Source: Chaenocephalus aceratus
Taxonomy: Eukaryota > Chordata > Actinopteri > Perciformes > Channichthyidae
Direction of reading: 5' to 3'
Assembly (NCBI GenBank): GCA_023974075.1
Contig: CM043803.1
Location: 2,329,495 to 2,393,494, forward strand
Length of the DNA: 64,000 nucleotides
Shown: piece after piece, positions 27,466 to 39,969 of the stretch
How the letters are laid out: every line of letters starts with the position of its first letter
Position numbering within the stretch: position 1 is the stretch's first letter
Translations under genes and position numbers: made by a program
Notes under the pieces: model-generated
The model's input: the letters and a program-made list of their open reading frames with translations, nothing else
The model's database searches: none
Told to the model about the DNA's origin: nothing

Positions 27466-30400
27466 CCTCAGTTCAGGAATAGCTCTTGACATATTGGCCT
27501 ACCCAGCATGCCATCTGCCTCACTAGACAGCTCTGACATCATTATACAGCATGATACAGACCAGCACATCAGCTGCACACAGCCAAGGTTATATAAGTGA
27601 ACGCTCTATGTTTCTAAGCATTAGGCCCCACCGTGGGGAATAGGAGGGGATGCGAGTAGAGAGAGAAGGGGTGGAGGGGGAGGGGGGGGTTTAAGGAGAA
27701 GGAAAGGAGTGATGAGGCCAGGAAAAAAGAGAGACAGAAACAGGGTCACAAAAAGAGAGGCCCACTGGGGTTCTTGCTGCTGGGAGAGACTGAAGAAGGT
27801 CACCTCTGGCCCCCCGAAGGAGCCCCAGCCAACAGGAAAAAAGAAAAGAGCAAAGTAAGAGGAGAACGGGTCACATGGGGCTACACCCATCCACCTTCTG
27901 TGTTCTCTCATGTACAACACCGTTACATCACTCAGTATTGCCTATGTACTTCCCTTTAATGCATGGAAAATAACTATTTACATTAAAGGGAAAAATAAAG
28001 TTCTTGTGTGTGAGAAATCATTGCATAAGTGTTTCTACGAGTATGTCTGTGTACATAGGTTCTGCACTCTCTGTAGCCAACGCGTGGTCTATTTAAAATC
28101 CTATCTGTAGAGACAATGTTTATACTTGACTGCTGGATTTGACCAGGGCTAATAATCAACCCAGGGAAAGCACACTGCGATTTAAACAGATGGCTAATGA
28201 TTAATGCACTGTGAGCATCTGGGTCCGTGCCAGCTGATCTAACATAAATTTACTTTGTTTTAGTCCGGTTCTGTATAGAATCCTGACACTCTATAGGGCT
28301 TTGGCACGACACACATTAACATAATAACGACAGAAACCGTATTTAGAAGTAAAGATGTATTCAATCTCCCAGTCCCCTTGAGAACTTTTAGAGGAATAAA
28401 TAAGCCTATATCCTCATTTAAAACCAGCATAACTTCCTTTGTTCTTTCTACTTTCCATAAGATGACGTAAAAAGGGAGGTTGTTTTGGGCCTAAATTCAT
28501 CCTGTAAAACGAGACTGCAACCTTTTTCTGAGGACATCTCAAGTCTAATGATTTAAACATCTAAGAGTCAAAACTGTTTTTTTGCATTGGTTACCATGTT
28601 GATGGGGAAATCCATACACTGCCTTTTAAAATAAGCCTCAGAGGAAATGCTTCTGTTGCCAGCTTGATGGATTAAACTGAGAGAGCAAACAGCTTAGACT
28701 GTCACTTTCTATCAGCACAGAGCAAGATAATACTGTGAAAATAAATGTGACTGAGAAGGGACACCCTGAAAAAGGCTTCTGGGCAGAGTGGTCACAAAGA
28801 GTGATTTAATTATTACAGCACTGTAATGTAGTGATGAGGGACTTCACACACACAAACAGCTGCAAACTCACTAAGGAAACTGTCACCATTATATTCATGA
28901 TCTGCTGCACTGAGATTATTTTCTCTGGGGATTTGGTCTGAGTGAATGATTAAGTGTCAGCGCTGTCTGTCAGCAGCCAGTGAGGGCTATGGGACATCAC
29001 ATCAGGCTGTATTATTAAAGTGTTTCTTGGCCACATTAAGCATTGTAGTCTTGTTATAATCAGTGCAGTCATGTCGAGACAAATCCAGGGCAATGCCTTC
29101 GTTTCAGAATGTACACCCTATTGTATTACGTGTTACAGTATTTTAACGGCATGTTTATCTAAAAACACACGCATGCAATTGTACAATTGAGTCGGAGCGT
29201 CTGTGGTAATTTAATACCCGACCCAGACAGTTTTAATGCAGTGCACATTGAGCCTCGCTAGAACACTGTGTTCTGATATTTGCAATTTGTGATACATTTC
29301 AACTGATATAGGCTCAGACAGTGATTATCTGGGATGCACTGGAGATGTGTCTACAACAGATAGTTCACGGTATATGACGGTATACTAATTACTCAAAATA
29401 CCAGACTAGTGTCATGCAGACCATTATACACAATGATAAACTATATTTTTAGAGATGCATGGCAAAAAGATAAATGTTAATAACACTATTTTCAAACTGG
29501 GTTTGGTTTAGAAAGATTTATGCCAGCCCAAAAACATTTACAAATGCAATGTTCCCTTTCATTACAGCCTTACATCAGATACTTCATTGAAATCAATAGT
29601 AAAATGAACACTAGAATGATGACAATGTTCTTACAATAACAGTGCAAGTAGGCTATGCATTTAACACTCACTTCAACACCTGAAGGAGAACATGAGGACA
29701 ACAGAATGAGGGTCAAGAAACAGAGCTGAGAGGCTTCATATAGATCATTTCCTATACATTATGGGTGTATCATAGCTGGTGGTCTTTATCGATCAGTCTG
29801 ACTCCCTCCGTTTGTGTGTGCACGTGTGCATGCGTGATTGGACCATGCGCGCGCCAGAGTGCAGCAGGCATAAATCCAAGTTCGGGCCTGTGTGCAGCAC
29901 ATAGTACCACAAGCATAAAACACTTAAAGGAAAAGGGCAGCATGACCGCTGTACATGTGTACCCGGCAGTGTTGCCTTGTAATTGACAACTAAGCAGAAG
30001 GAAACGTCAATAATAGTTGCGGAATGGCTGCAGACCAACAATTAGACCCAGCCTACTGTACTGTACACCGTGTGTACCTTGGCTGCTGTCAAACCAGCCC
30101 CGGCTACTGATGCTAGCAACGCCAAACAACTGCAAACACCACGCTATGGACATCGGGAGGGTTAAAGCCTCATAGCGACACTTACCGTCGGTTACCCCCA
30201 CGCGGTCTGGACACCAGTTCGGGTTGGATATTGGGGCATTAGGCGGAAATGAAGCGGGAGAAAGTCAGAGGGGCTCCTCCGGTTTGTGCATACAAGTGTA
30301 GCGGCAGCGCTGAGCGGCTACACGTCTCCCCTCACTCCGAAGCCCGGTCCTCAGCTAAGCTGCTACGCCTCGTAGTGCCAGAAGTATCCCCCTCCTCACA

Positions 30401-30967
30401 CAGGTCCGTGTCTTCCTTTCCAACAAAGCTTTTGCATGAAAATGTGTAGTTTGTTCCCCCTTTTTTCTGCCTTTCAGTAGCGTTTGGATGGGCTGCAGCG
30501 ACAGGAGGGAAAGAAGCACAAAAAAAAGAAATACTACACGGTCGCTCCTCCCTCTGCTTATGTACTGTACAGTAATGGGAGCTCTGCTGGGTTACCGCTT
30601 ATTAAAACTATCTACCGCTCTCTACAGGACCACCACTGTAAAACACAAACTGTAGCCTGCACACAAACACATGTCGGGACTGTGAGATGAGAAATGCTGA
30701 ACATCTCCCTGCCTTGGGTAGCCTTTGCTTTCCTTATTTATTGACTCCATCATGAACGAGCCGAACCCCCCTCCCTCCTCCTTCTCCCTGTAAGAAGGTG
30801 AGATCAGTCCATCTTGGAGGTAGACATTATAGCTCTGATGAAGGGACACGACTGGGCTGTTAAATCAGTAAAGGCGTTTATCAGAGAACTATCTAAATAA
30901 TCTAAATAACTCAATTATCATTATAGACACTTTATCAGGAACATTATCAACAATTTGGATTATTGAT
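27466..30967. other. Non-coding stretch
   Basis: No supported exon. A purine-rich G-tract (27630-27770) gives open frames of no meaning. A GC-richer patch (30000-30400) has a donor-like GACG|GTAAGT on the minus strand but no acceptor or start codon in the right frame. Confidence 0.4.
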
Positions 30968-31429
30968 TCATCATGAATCCGTGTATCTACCGTCCAATTG
31001 TTTTTTCTTTATTAAACACGTGAACGGAACAGCGTCTGAGAGGCGTTTTTGCTTTTTGCTTTTTACCTTACTAAATGGTCTAATGGTCATTGGAGCGAGG
31101 GGCGGGGCCAAACTCACGGAAGTGATTTCAAAACAAAAGCACTCGTTTGCTAAAATCACACTTTGAATCACTGCAGTATCCTATACTGAAGGACCGGTGA
31201 TTATTATAAACAAGGGGAATTTAGTTTATCACAACGAAAACGGCCAAGACACATATTGAGCCCAGAAAATGTATGTTGTTAAGGGCTGTAAATATAATAA
31301 GCCTATGTCTAAAATGGACAACATTGTTAGGAGATTTAAACTATACAGCGATTCTGCACTGCGGTCACTCCGCCGTCTCTCGCGTTTTTTTTCAAATCAG
31401 CTGCTCTTCATTATTCCTGCTATATTTGA

Positions 31430-32010
31430 CGAGTGATACAAATATGTTTTACCACAAGTTCTTAAGGAAACTGACACTGTTGGACTCGGTTCTAGTTTGG
31501 CTTCTACCAGAAATAGAAGTACTTTTGCTGTGTAGCTACTTTATGAGTAATCCTCTGTCAAAGTCCCTTCCATAGTACATAATGCATGTTTTCTGCTATC
31601 TTTGATGAATGTTAAAAATATAATTTTACCATTAGTTCTTAATGAAATTGATACTGTTTGACTTTGTATTAGCCTACTACTTACAATACATTGAAGTACT
31701 TTTACTGTGTATTGTTTAAGGAATACTCTGTCAAAGTCCCCTGCTGAGAATAAAATCAAGCCACTTCTGCTAAATTTGATGAGGGAATTCTTTTTTGTTG
31801 CCATTAGTTCTTCGTGAGATTGATCCTGTTGGACTCAGTACTAGTGAAACTACCCCCACAAGTAGCCTATGAAGTACTTACTGTGTACTTTTCCAACAAT
31901 CCTCTGTCAATGTCCCCTCCTGAGAACAAGAATGCATGTTTCTCTGCTATTTTGAATAAGCGTTAAAAAACCTTTCTTCATGAGACTGATATTGTTGGAC
32001 AGAGTATTTT
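31430..32010. repeat. Degenerate ~135-bp tandem repeats in left arm
   Basis: Four units share pieces such as CTCTGTCAAAGTCCCCTCCT, GAAGTACTTTTACTGTGTA and ACCATTAGTTCTTAATGAAA. The mirror set is in the right arm at ~33965-34520. The open frames seen here on both strands come from this repeat. Confidence 0.7.
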
Positions 32011-32379
32011 AAGAGGATGGTAGACTGCACACTGACACACTCTGTCACTCTTGTTGGCCTCTTGATGATGCTGCTGTCTTTTAATGATTATTTCTCAGCC
32101 GCTAGTTCGTCACAGATTCTTCAGTCTCATCAGCCTCATCAGCCTCATCCTTCCATCAGACCCAGTCAACGCCTCCAGCACACTTCCAGTGTCTGACTCC
32201 ATATGATATTGTCCTGATGCTGTAAGGGTGATGCCCCATGATCGCACAGTGCCAAGGACCTCATATTATGTATGTCATTCATCTTGTTGTAGTTGGCATC
32301 TTATTACAGACACATGCATTTCCAAACATTCAGTCTATATGCTGTAAAATGTATTATCTCTTCGATTTGCACACGACAT

Positions 32380-32691
32380 CTATTGCACGTCTGTCCGTCC
32401 TGGGAGAGGGATCCCTCCTCTGCTGCTCTCCCTGAGGTTTCTCCCATGTTTCCTTTAAACTGTGGGTTTTCTCCGGAAGTTTTTCCTTGTACGATGTGAG
32501 GGTCTAAGGACAGAGGGTCTAAGGACAGAGGGTGTCGTTTTTCTCATACTGATATTCTGAACAATCTGTGTTGTTGTATTTGCTGTAAAGTGTCTCTACT
32601 GTAGGCTATTTTTATTATATGTACAGCACTTTGGCTCGACCAAAAATGGTTTATAAATGTGTTATATAAATAAAACTTGATTTGATTTGAT
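32380..32691 (+). mobile_element. LINE 3' UTR fragment, copy 2
   Basis: Near-identical to the 21078-21345 copy, including the doubled GGTCTAAGGACAGAG unit and the AACTTGATTTGATTTGA end. It extends somewhat further 5' (GTCCGTCCTGGGAGAGGGAT). It sits in the spacer of the foldback element. Confidence 0.7.
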
Positions 32692-33964
32692 TAATGTTAC
32701 ATCACCCATTATAACAATTTGCTTTCCTTTTTCTCTTCTCTTAACTGAATAGCCATGTCTTTAAGTATAATACAATGTAAAGTCCTTTTCCTGCACCATT
32801 TTAAGGCTTCAAAACAGGAATTTCTACTGTATGTGTTTGGAGAAATGACACAATCAATGGCCCAGAATTGTACTTTATAAACTCTGAATCTTGTGGTGCT
32901 TGAAGAATTACACACTGGTTAACTGGTTATATATGCCTTTTTTGTAGCCCTTTTTTGCAATATTTATTAAAATGTCAGTAGTTATTTAAATAAACCACTA
33001 TCTGAGGATAATACAAGCAACCATAAAACACCCTTTACTAGAGCCATTGAAGCCCATGAAGAATTTATCCTTTCACAAATCTTTTCAACTGCTAGGGCAC
33101 TCTCTGTGCAGAACATTTTAAATATTCTTCATTTGCAGTATTTAAAAAAAAAAAAGTGTTCAGAAAGACTGCATCAATTATATATGTATATATATACATA
33201 TATAATCAATATTTGTATTAACTAACCAAAGTCAATTTAAATAGCGGGCAAAAATGGGTTAATAATGGATGTGGTGTTTGATACAGTCTACGTTCAATTT
33301 CAACTATTTTAGGCAGAAAAACGTATATTGACCAAAACTTTTTTAATAGTTTACTATAATTTAGAAAGGTTTTTGTGAGAAATAATTTCAAAAGTAAACT
33401 TATTTTTCATTTTATATTTAAATTTGAAATACAACATTATTAATTTATCAATTTTTTTTAAATTATGAATCCATTTATTTTATTGTATTTCCTTGAGGCT
33501 GGGGAAGATAATCATGTCGTTCAACATGAAAATGTTATAATGCTTTAAGTGTAAGTATAACATGGAAAAGGAAATAAAATACATTTCATAGGAGGATGTG
33601 GATTTATTTTCTCTCACCTCTCACAATCAAACAATCTATATTTAGCTCTGGCCTTCACTCACAAAAAAAGATTTTGTTGAATTGGACACATTTTTCAAAG
33701 CTCTATACTGACTGACATGCAATGACTGGGACTGATGGAAGAATCTGCGAGGAATGAACTAGGAGCAGAGAAATAATCATATTTTAAAAGACAGCAGCAT
33801 CATAAGAGGCCAACAAGAGTGACTGAGCGTGTCAGTGTGCTGAAGGATAGACCAGCTATCCAGGCCAGACTCTAAAGACTTTCCAAGGTGTAAAATGCTG
33901 CTGCCGGAGTACTCACTGGAAGTATTGCTGATAATCAAGTCTCCTGTCCAACAATATAAGTCTC

Positions 33965-34520
33965 ATGAAGAAAGTTTTTTTTAACGTTTATTCAAAATAG
34001 CAGAGAAACATGCATTCTTGTTCTCAGGAGGGGACATTGACAGAGGATTGTTGGAAAAGTACACAGTAAGTACTTCATAGTGTGGGGGTAGTTTCACTAG
34101 TACTGAGTCCAACAAGATCAATCTCACGAAGAACTAATGGCAACAAAAAAGAATTCATCAAACTTAGCAGAAGTGGCTTGATTGTGTTCTCAGCAGGGGA
34201 CTTTGACAGAGTATTTCTCAAAAAATACACAGTAAAAGTACTTCAATGTATTGTAAGTAGTAGGCTAACTAATACAAAGTCAAACAGTATCAATTTCATT
34301 AAGAACTAATGGTAAAATTATATATCATTCATCAAAGATATAGCAGAAAAACATGCATTATGTACTATGGAGGGGACTTTGACAGAGGATTACTCACAAA
34401 GTACACAGTAAAAGTACTTCATTTTATTTCTGGTAGAAGTCAAACTAGAACCGAGTCCAACAGTGTCAGTTTTCTTAAGAACTTGTGGTAAAACATATTT
34501 GTATCACTCGTCAAATATAG
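33965..34520. repeat. Degenerate ~135-bp tandem repeats in right arm
   Basis: Reverse complement of the left-arm repeats, with the units CAGGAGGGGACATTGACAGA, AGCAGGGGACTTTGACAGAG and GGAGGGGACTTTGACAGAGG at regular spacing. Confidence 0.7.
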
Positions 34521-34895
34521 CAGGAAAAATGAAGAGCAGCTGATTTGAAAAAACAAACGCGAGAGGCGGCGGAGTGACCGCAGTGCAGAACCGCTGTATA
34601 GTTTAAATCTCCTAACAATGTTGTCCATTTTAGACATAGGCTTATTATATTTACAGCCCTTAATAACATTCATTTTCTGAGCTCAATATGTGTCTTGGCC
34701 GTTTTCGTTGTGATCGCTAAATTCCCCTTGTTTATAATAATCACCGGTCCTTCAGCAGGATACTGCAGTGATTCAAAGTGTGATTTTAGCAAACGAGTGC
34801 TTTTGTTTTGAAATCACTTCCGTGAGTTTGGCCTCGCCCCTCGCTCCAATGACCATTTGACCATTTAGTAAGGTAAAAAGCAAAAAGGCCTCTCA

Positions 34896-35821
34896 TGCCC
34901 CTTTCACACCAGCGCCTTTTCAGCTCCGGCTCCAAAAAATTGTCGGTCCAGAGGCAAGAGCTTTGGAGCTAAGAGGTGACGTCGCTTACGTCTCTCTTAC
35001 GTCGAGGCGTGCAGGAAACTAAACCCACCTCCCATGGGTCGACTGTTATGCCTGCCTACAAGCAGTAGTGCCTATAAATACACTTTATAAAGTCAGGCAA
35101 CACTAACCAGGCTTCGTGTGATTCTGTTTATTTGTGCCTTACTTTGACCATCCGTTCACTGTTATCGATCATTGTGGAGAGAGGCAGACGTGTTGTTTTG
35201 TATTATTGCAGCTATCGGATGCAAGTAGTCAGTTTAACTTCGGTTGCTATGCTAACATCACCCGTTTTATACCAGAGAAACTTTCATAACAGCGTTGTGA
35301 TACCAAACAGTGTCAATTCAGACTGACACACATTCACTTAGGCTAAGGGGAACTGGGGATATGCATCAGCTGCTTGTGTGAGTCGGACAGTGAATACTTT
35401 AGAGCGGCCGCTGCAGTGTGAGCTAACCGGGAGCTAACGGGAGAATAAACTCCCGTGGAAGAGCAGCCAATACTGCAGCGGTCGGTAAATGCTGCAGAAA
35501 CACATTAATAAACAATGAACCACGGCACTCTGGAGCAAAGTATAAGGTTGGAGAAGTCGTTATTCAATTTATTCTGGCTTCGTGTGATTAAAAGCAACAC
35601 GATCATCGACCCGACGCAGTTGTTGTTGTGAGCTGCCGTAATAGCTGCCGTTGGGGGGCAAATCAGCGATGTAAACGGTGACGTCATGACGCAGCAAGGG
35701 CAGCTCTGGGGCGCCAGTGGGCGGTGTGCACAGAGCGGGAGCTGAAAAGGGAAACCGGAGCTGAACCAGAAAAGCTCCCGCTCGGAGCTAGAAACTGAAA
35801 AGCGCTGGTGTGAAAGCCGCA
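34896..35821. mobile_element. MITE nested in right arm of foldback element
   Basis: The inverted termini TGCCCCTTTCACACCAGCGC and GCGCTGGTGTGAAAGCCGCA differ only at two or three positions. The flanking 3-bp duplication is TCA (34893-34895, 35822-35824). The intact left arm at ~31038 shows the uninterrupted target. 926 bp, no credible ORF. A 3-bp duplication suggests PIF/Harbinger or CACTA-type mobilisation. Confidence 0.8.
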
Positions 35822-35884
35822 TCAGACGCTCTTCCGTTTACGTGTTTAATAAAGAAAAACAATTGGACGGTAGATACACGGATT

Positions 35885-36775
35885 ATTATCATGCAAGTCA
35901 TGTATCAAGCAAACACGCCATTCTCAGGATTCAGGTCAAATGTAAAACATTCACTTTTTTATATAAATGCTATTTGTGAAAAAAACTGAGTTTTGAACTA
36001 AATGGTCGGCCATATAAAATATGATTGAACTTGTGATTGTATTCAATACCAATTTTCAGGTAAATTACTTTCTATTAATTAAATATTTGTCTTTAAAATG
36101 TCCACATGACGTTTTCAGATTCTTTATTTATTTATTTATTTCAGTTAACGGTTCAAAAAGCAAAAATATATTTCATTTCCAAAGAAAAATAGAAGCTAAA
36201 AAATGCCTCAAATGAAAATGTTGACAACTTTTGGATAGTTGACCAATCGTTACAGCAGTTTTTTTTAAGACATGAAAAGACTGCAGACAAAACAATTAGT
36301 TAACATTTTTTTCAATCACTCAGTGAAAATAATCAATACTATTGACTTTGTAAGCAATATTTGCAATGCAGTGATTGTTATCACAAACAACAAGCAGAGG
36401 GGATAAGGGCTAAATTAGCTTTTTTGCAATAATCCTTGGATTGCTTTTCATGATTGCAATTATTTAATTGCTACCAACAAATCTATGGCTGTACAGTCCG
36501 ATAGACATATAGGAGAGAGTGAAGGAAAGACAGAATATAATGCACTCCATTTATTTTGATTAAAATAACAGCTGGACAAACAGAATCTATACAATTATCA
36601 TAACTACTTCATATCGGCCGTAGGCTGACAAAGGCATCCTGGGAGCCTGAAGTATCCTGATGCCAATGCAGCCAAAGAGTCTCTTAACATATGGTAGTGT
36701 GGATCGTTTTTTTTATACCATTTCGAGAAAAGTCCAATTGTCGATAAAACATAGTGCAGGCAGTGCTCATGAACA
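35885..36775. other. Non-coding stretch with (TTTA)n
   Basis: AT-rich, with a TTTATTTATTTATTTATTTC tract near 36122. No gene or transposon end seen. Confidence 0.5.
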
Positions 36776-36777
36776 AA

Positions 36778-37077
36778 CTATAGGTTACTTACGTAACCCC
36801 AGTCCTCAGAGTAACATGAAGTGAGATGTCTCACTATGGGATGCGCCTCATCGCGGAGCAAACAGAAGCATCAATCTCATTACGCCAATCCTGATTGGCT
36901 GGTGATCTTGACGTCAGCATCAGGGGAAATCACCCCCTATAAGTAGCTTGCGCCACAACGCATGCGTCATTCAAAATAAGCACCTCTTCTCGCTTCACCA
37001 TAGCAAGGAGGGCCGTCTGGTGAGACATCTCACTTCATGTTACTCTGAGTACTGGGGTTACGTAAGTAACCTATAGT
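36778..37077. repeat. DIRS left terminus and internal complementary region (inverted pair)
   Basis: ACTATAGGTTACTTACGTAA at the left edge is mirrored by TTACGTAAGTAACCTATAGT at 37058-37077, giving arms of about 58 bp separated by the terminal repeat. Beyond it, 37080-37115 matches the complement of the element's far right edge (CATAACACTCCGTTCGATGT), as expected for the circle-junction template of DIRS. Confidence 0.85.
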
Positions 37078-37175
37078 TCTCATTCATAACACTCCGTTCG
37101 ATGTCTCACTATGGGAAATTGTAGCTCCCGTATTGCCAGACGAGCTTATCTCGAAAATCACCGATCAACCAGAAT

Positions 37176-38260
37176 TTAACAGGTAGAGTCCCGACTCAAC
37201 AAGGTGCTCAGCACTGCTCGGGCCACGCTTGGAGCGGAGACGTCTAGCCTGTAAAAGCGGACAAAAGTGAGCGGCGAGGACCAGCTCGCCGCTGCACAGA
37301 TGTCTTGGATGGAAACACCCTTGAACAAAGCCCAGGATGTAGCCAGGCCCCGAGTCGAGTGAGCCCGCAGACCCGAAGGTGCTTGCAAATTCTGACTCGT
37401 ATAGGCCAAAGCAATTGCCTCCACAATCCAGTGGGAGAGCCGTTGCTTAGTAACAGGCTTACCCTTGTGAGGTTTAGCCCAGGACACGAAGAGTTGGTCA
37501 TTAAGACAAAGCTCTTTTGATCTGTCCATATATGTGTGTAAAGCCCGGACTGGACATAACAGATCCTGCTGCTGCTCAATGTCAATTGGGGTACACGAAC
37601 CAACCACCTTTGGTGTAAAGGCAGGGTTGGGTTTCAACAACACTCTCGTTTGCCCTGGGGCGAACTGAGTGCATGAGGGATGTACAGACAGTACATGAAT
37701 ATCGCTGACCCGCTTGGAGTGACAGATGTTTCATGTCAGCTCCTTCCAGGGGTTCAAATGGGGTCATTTTGAGCCCATTTAAAACCACTGCCAGGTCCCA
37801 TAAGGGCACCAGCGACCTGGAGAGGGAGGAGCCTGCGAGCTCCCTTCATAAAACGGCAAACCAAAGGATGTTGGCTAGCCGTCTTACCCTCAAAGCCCAC
37901 ATGGCATGCAGCAATAGCAGCCAGGTACACCTTGATCGTGGAGAAAGCTCTGTGTTTATCGATCAAGTCCTGTAGGAATGATAAAATCACCCCGACAGGA
38001 CATTGAAAAGAGATGTGTCCTTCTTGAAGGCACCACTCCTCAAACACCCTCCACTTACAGTCGTAAAGAGACCTGGTGGAGGAAGCTCTCGCACTCTGAA
38101 TAGTGTTTATCACCTTCTGAGGGAGTCCCACTGTATTCAGATTGTACCACTCACGGGTCAGGCCCATAGTGCCCCGCGCTCTGGGCGTGGTGAAGGATCG
38201 CCCCCCCGCCTGAGACAATCTGTCCCTGCGTGGTGGGGGCTGCCATGGCTGCCCGCACAA
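37176..38260 (-). pseudogene. DIRS tyrosine recombinase, frame-broken
   Basis: Read on the minus strand, three overlapping frames together cover a DIRS tyrosine recombinase. The N-terminal DNA-binding part is at ~38110-37830 (region containing ARASSTRSLYDCKW and STIKVYLAAIAACH). A middle piece, 37809-37720, contains DLAVVLNGLKM. The catalytic part is at ~37720-37176. The catalytic Arg lies in SKRVSDIH, the His and second Arg in AHSTRG, and the Tyr in FVRFYRL, so the R-H-R-Y set is still visible. There is one frameshift near 37,810 and another near 37,720, where about ten residues are also missing. In DIRS elements this enzyme replaces a DDE integrase and inserts a circular DNA intermediate. 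Confidence 0.8.
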
Positions 38261-38471
38261 CAGCTGATATATCTCCGCCAGCCCGTAGATAGGGCGCTAG
38301 GGCGGAAACATCAGAGTAAATGTGTGGCGTTGCTCCTTCACTCTGGCCAGAGTTGGGGGTAACAGAGCCAGGGGTGGGAACGCGTACAGAGGACCCGGAG
38401 GTCAATCGGGTACGAGTGCGTCCCCGCCTAACAGTGCGTTTAAATCGTGCATTAAAGAGAACAGCTGTCAT
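38151..38471 (-). pseudogene. DIRS ORF fragment upstream of recombinase
   Basis: A 107-codon open frame rich in Ser, Thr, Ala and Gly (it includes GGDISAVVRAAMAAPTTQGQ) overlaps the start of the recombinase frame. It is probably the end of the gag-like protein of the DIRS element. It is cut off from the N-terminal part at 48.6-49.1 kb by the LTR-element insertion. No domain is recognisable. Confidence 0.4.
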
Positions 38472-38540
38472 TGAGCATTTTTTCTCTCACCGGGCGACCT
38501 TCGTAAATACTCCATCAGCCTGTCTGACATGTGTCCGTGG

Positions 38541-39640
38541 TGTTGCGAGGTTGGGGTTTTTACAACCCAACTCCTCACCGCGTGTTGTTTTGACGAGTCC
38601 TGCTTGAAATCATAACAGGGAAGGAATTAGAAGACACCAGGATACCAGTTAAACAATAATCCGTTTTAATTAAACAAAGTAGTATAATGCAATACGATAT
38701 AATATAATACATTACTTATACAATTCAAAGAGTCATATAAGCAATGTGTGGAGTACTCCCGCCCTTATTCACGCACTGCGGACATCCTATTCGTCTTGTC
38801 AGCGCTTGAAGAAGAGACCCAACCACCAGAAAAACATTTCCCTAATACAAAGAAGGGGTGTCGTTTCATTGGGGAGATACCAAAACGCTATCTCACAGGG
38901 AAATCAGTGCCTGGCAGCTTTGAAAGCCACAGGTGTTGGGAAGGCACCTCATTAAAACTCAAGGAAAATGTCCCTCCCATTTGTAAAACATATCGATGGT
39001 TTACCCCAGAAAACATTATCAGGGATAATCTTTACACTCCAAACAGAAATCACCCTTAATTCTGCATCTTCCTTCTTCACAAATAGCTTAAAACACTCTT
39101 TTGATAAACAGGTAAAAAGTCAAAGAAAAAACTATTGTGCTCATCTCTTTCTAACAAAAAAGGGAACATTGTTTCAGAAATCTATAAAAAACCTCTCTAT
39201 ATTGGAGAGGAAAAATGTACCTTTTGTTCCTTCAACCATTAACACACAGGAATGTATAAACTCACACATATACTTATTCAAGATACATAGATTTCCTTAA
39301 AACCTGGCCTGCCAGAGATCTCAAACAGAATTTCCTCTCCCCTGGCCCACTCACCCTGTGCTGCATACCTCGACCTCCCCCACTGCAATAAAACTTATTT
39401 TTACAGCCCTTTGTCTCTCGCCATTTTAGTCCTCACATTTATGAAAGGATAAAAACAGAGAAATCACTATAAAACACAAACACAGGTATTGCTTGAACAG
39501 TATTCACTTAACTGCTACCATTTGATAATTACCAGGGAACTCAACAGACCTCTTTTAATGTCTGGAAATTGCAACAAGACTTTCTGCCCTTTTACATGTA
39601 TCACAGTTCTTTGGTACAATATCTCACATCAGTTTCCACA
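38541..39640 (-). repeat. 3' LTR (left copy)
   Basis: Plus-strand ends are TGTTGCGAGG and TTTCCACA, i.e. TG...CA. It is preceded on the minus strand by a purine tract. No mismatch to the right copy was seen on line-by-line comparison. Open frames inside are identical in both LTRs and are not genes. Confidence 0.9.
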
Positions 39641-39641
39641 A

Positions 39642-39652
39642 TTCCCTCTTTT
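39642..39652 (-). other. Polypurine tract
   Basis: AAAAGAGGGAA on the minus strand lies directly before the 3' LTR, the position and composition expected for the plus-strand primer of a retroelement. Confidence 0.75.
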
Positions 39653-39832
39653 GCACTCTTAAAAAGAGTGCAACTTACGCAAGGCACTTGAACCATAACT
39701 ATTGTCGCTCCTCTCCACTGTGTTCATCTCTCAACATTATATTTAGAGCCCTTTAAACATTTAGAAACAGCCCTTCATAGCAATTTCTTATAGCAGAAGG
39801 AGAGGGAGACCAAAACATGTCAAAAAGCTGAG

Positions 39833-39940
39833 TCCCCATACTCGTCCTCTCCCTCCGAGACATAGGCCAACAGAGGCATTTGATACGGGGGGAGAAGCAT
39901 CTTTTCCCTCAATGGTGGAACTGATTAGTCTGACACATAA
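39833..39940 (-). pseudogene. Short env-tail-like open frame
   Basis: After the LIM homology ends, the same frame continues to a TAA near 39925. It then stays open for about 34 codons (an acidic C-terminus with SEGEDEYGDSAF) and ends in TGA, just before the 3' untranslated part. Position suggests the cytoplasmic tail of a lost envelope gene, but there is no sequence proof. Confidence 0.25.
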
Positions 39941-39969
39941 TGAGCGGATGCACGGCACACCACAACACC

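Larger units (their letters stand above)
30976..35884. mobile_element. Large foldback (long inverted repeat) element
   Basis: The outer ends AATCCGTGTATCTACCGTCC and GGACGGTAGATACACGGATT begin two arms that stay complementary for about 1.1 kb (30976 to ~32130, and ~33730 to 35884 after removing a nested MITE). Flanking 8-mers TCATCATG and TTATCATG differ at one base, suggesting an aged 8-bp duplication. Each arm carries degenerate ~135-bp tandem repeats. The ~1.6-kb centre includes a LINE 3' fragment. I found no transposase. Confidence 0.7.

Noticed and set aside
27621..27920. Minus-strand ORF with a poly-Pro tract
   Set aside because: Produced by a G-rich purine run; no start context, splice sites or domain.
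30190..30250. Minus-strand segment with a GACG|GTAAGT donor and an NPNWCPDRV peptide recalling an EMI domain
   Set aside because: A stop lies upstream in the same frame with no ATG and no acceptor AG between, so neither a first nor an internal exon fits.
38746..39300. Plus-strand ORFs of up to 110 codons, repeated at 47700-48254
   Set aside because: They lie in the two LTRs, are copies of each other and antisense to the element; no domain. Useful only as proof that the LTRs are identical.
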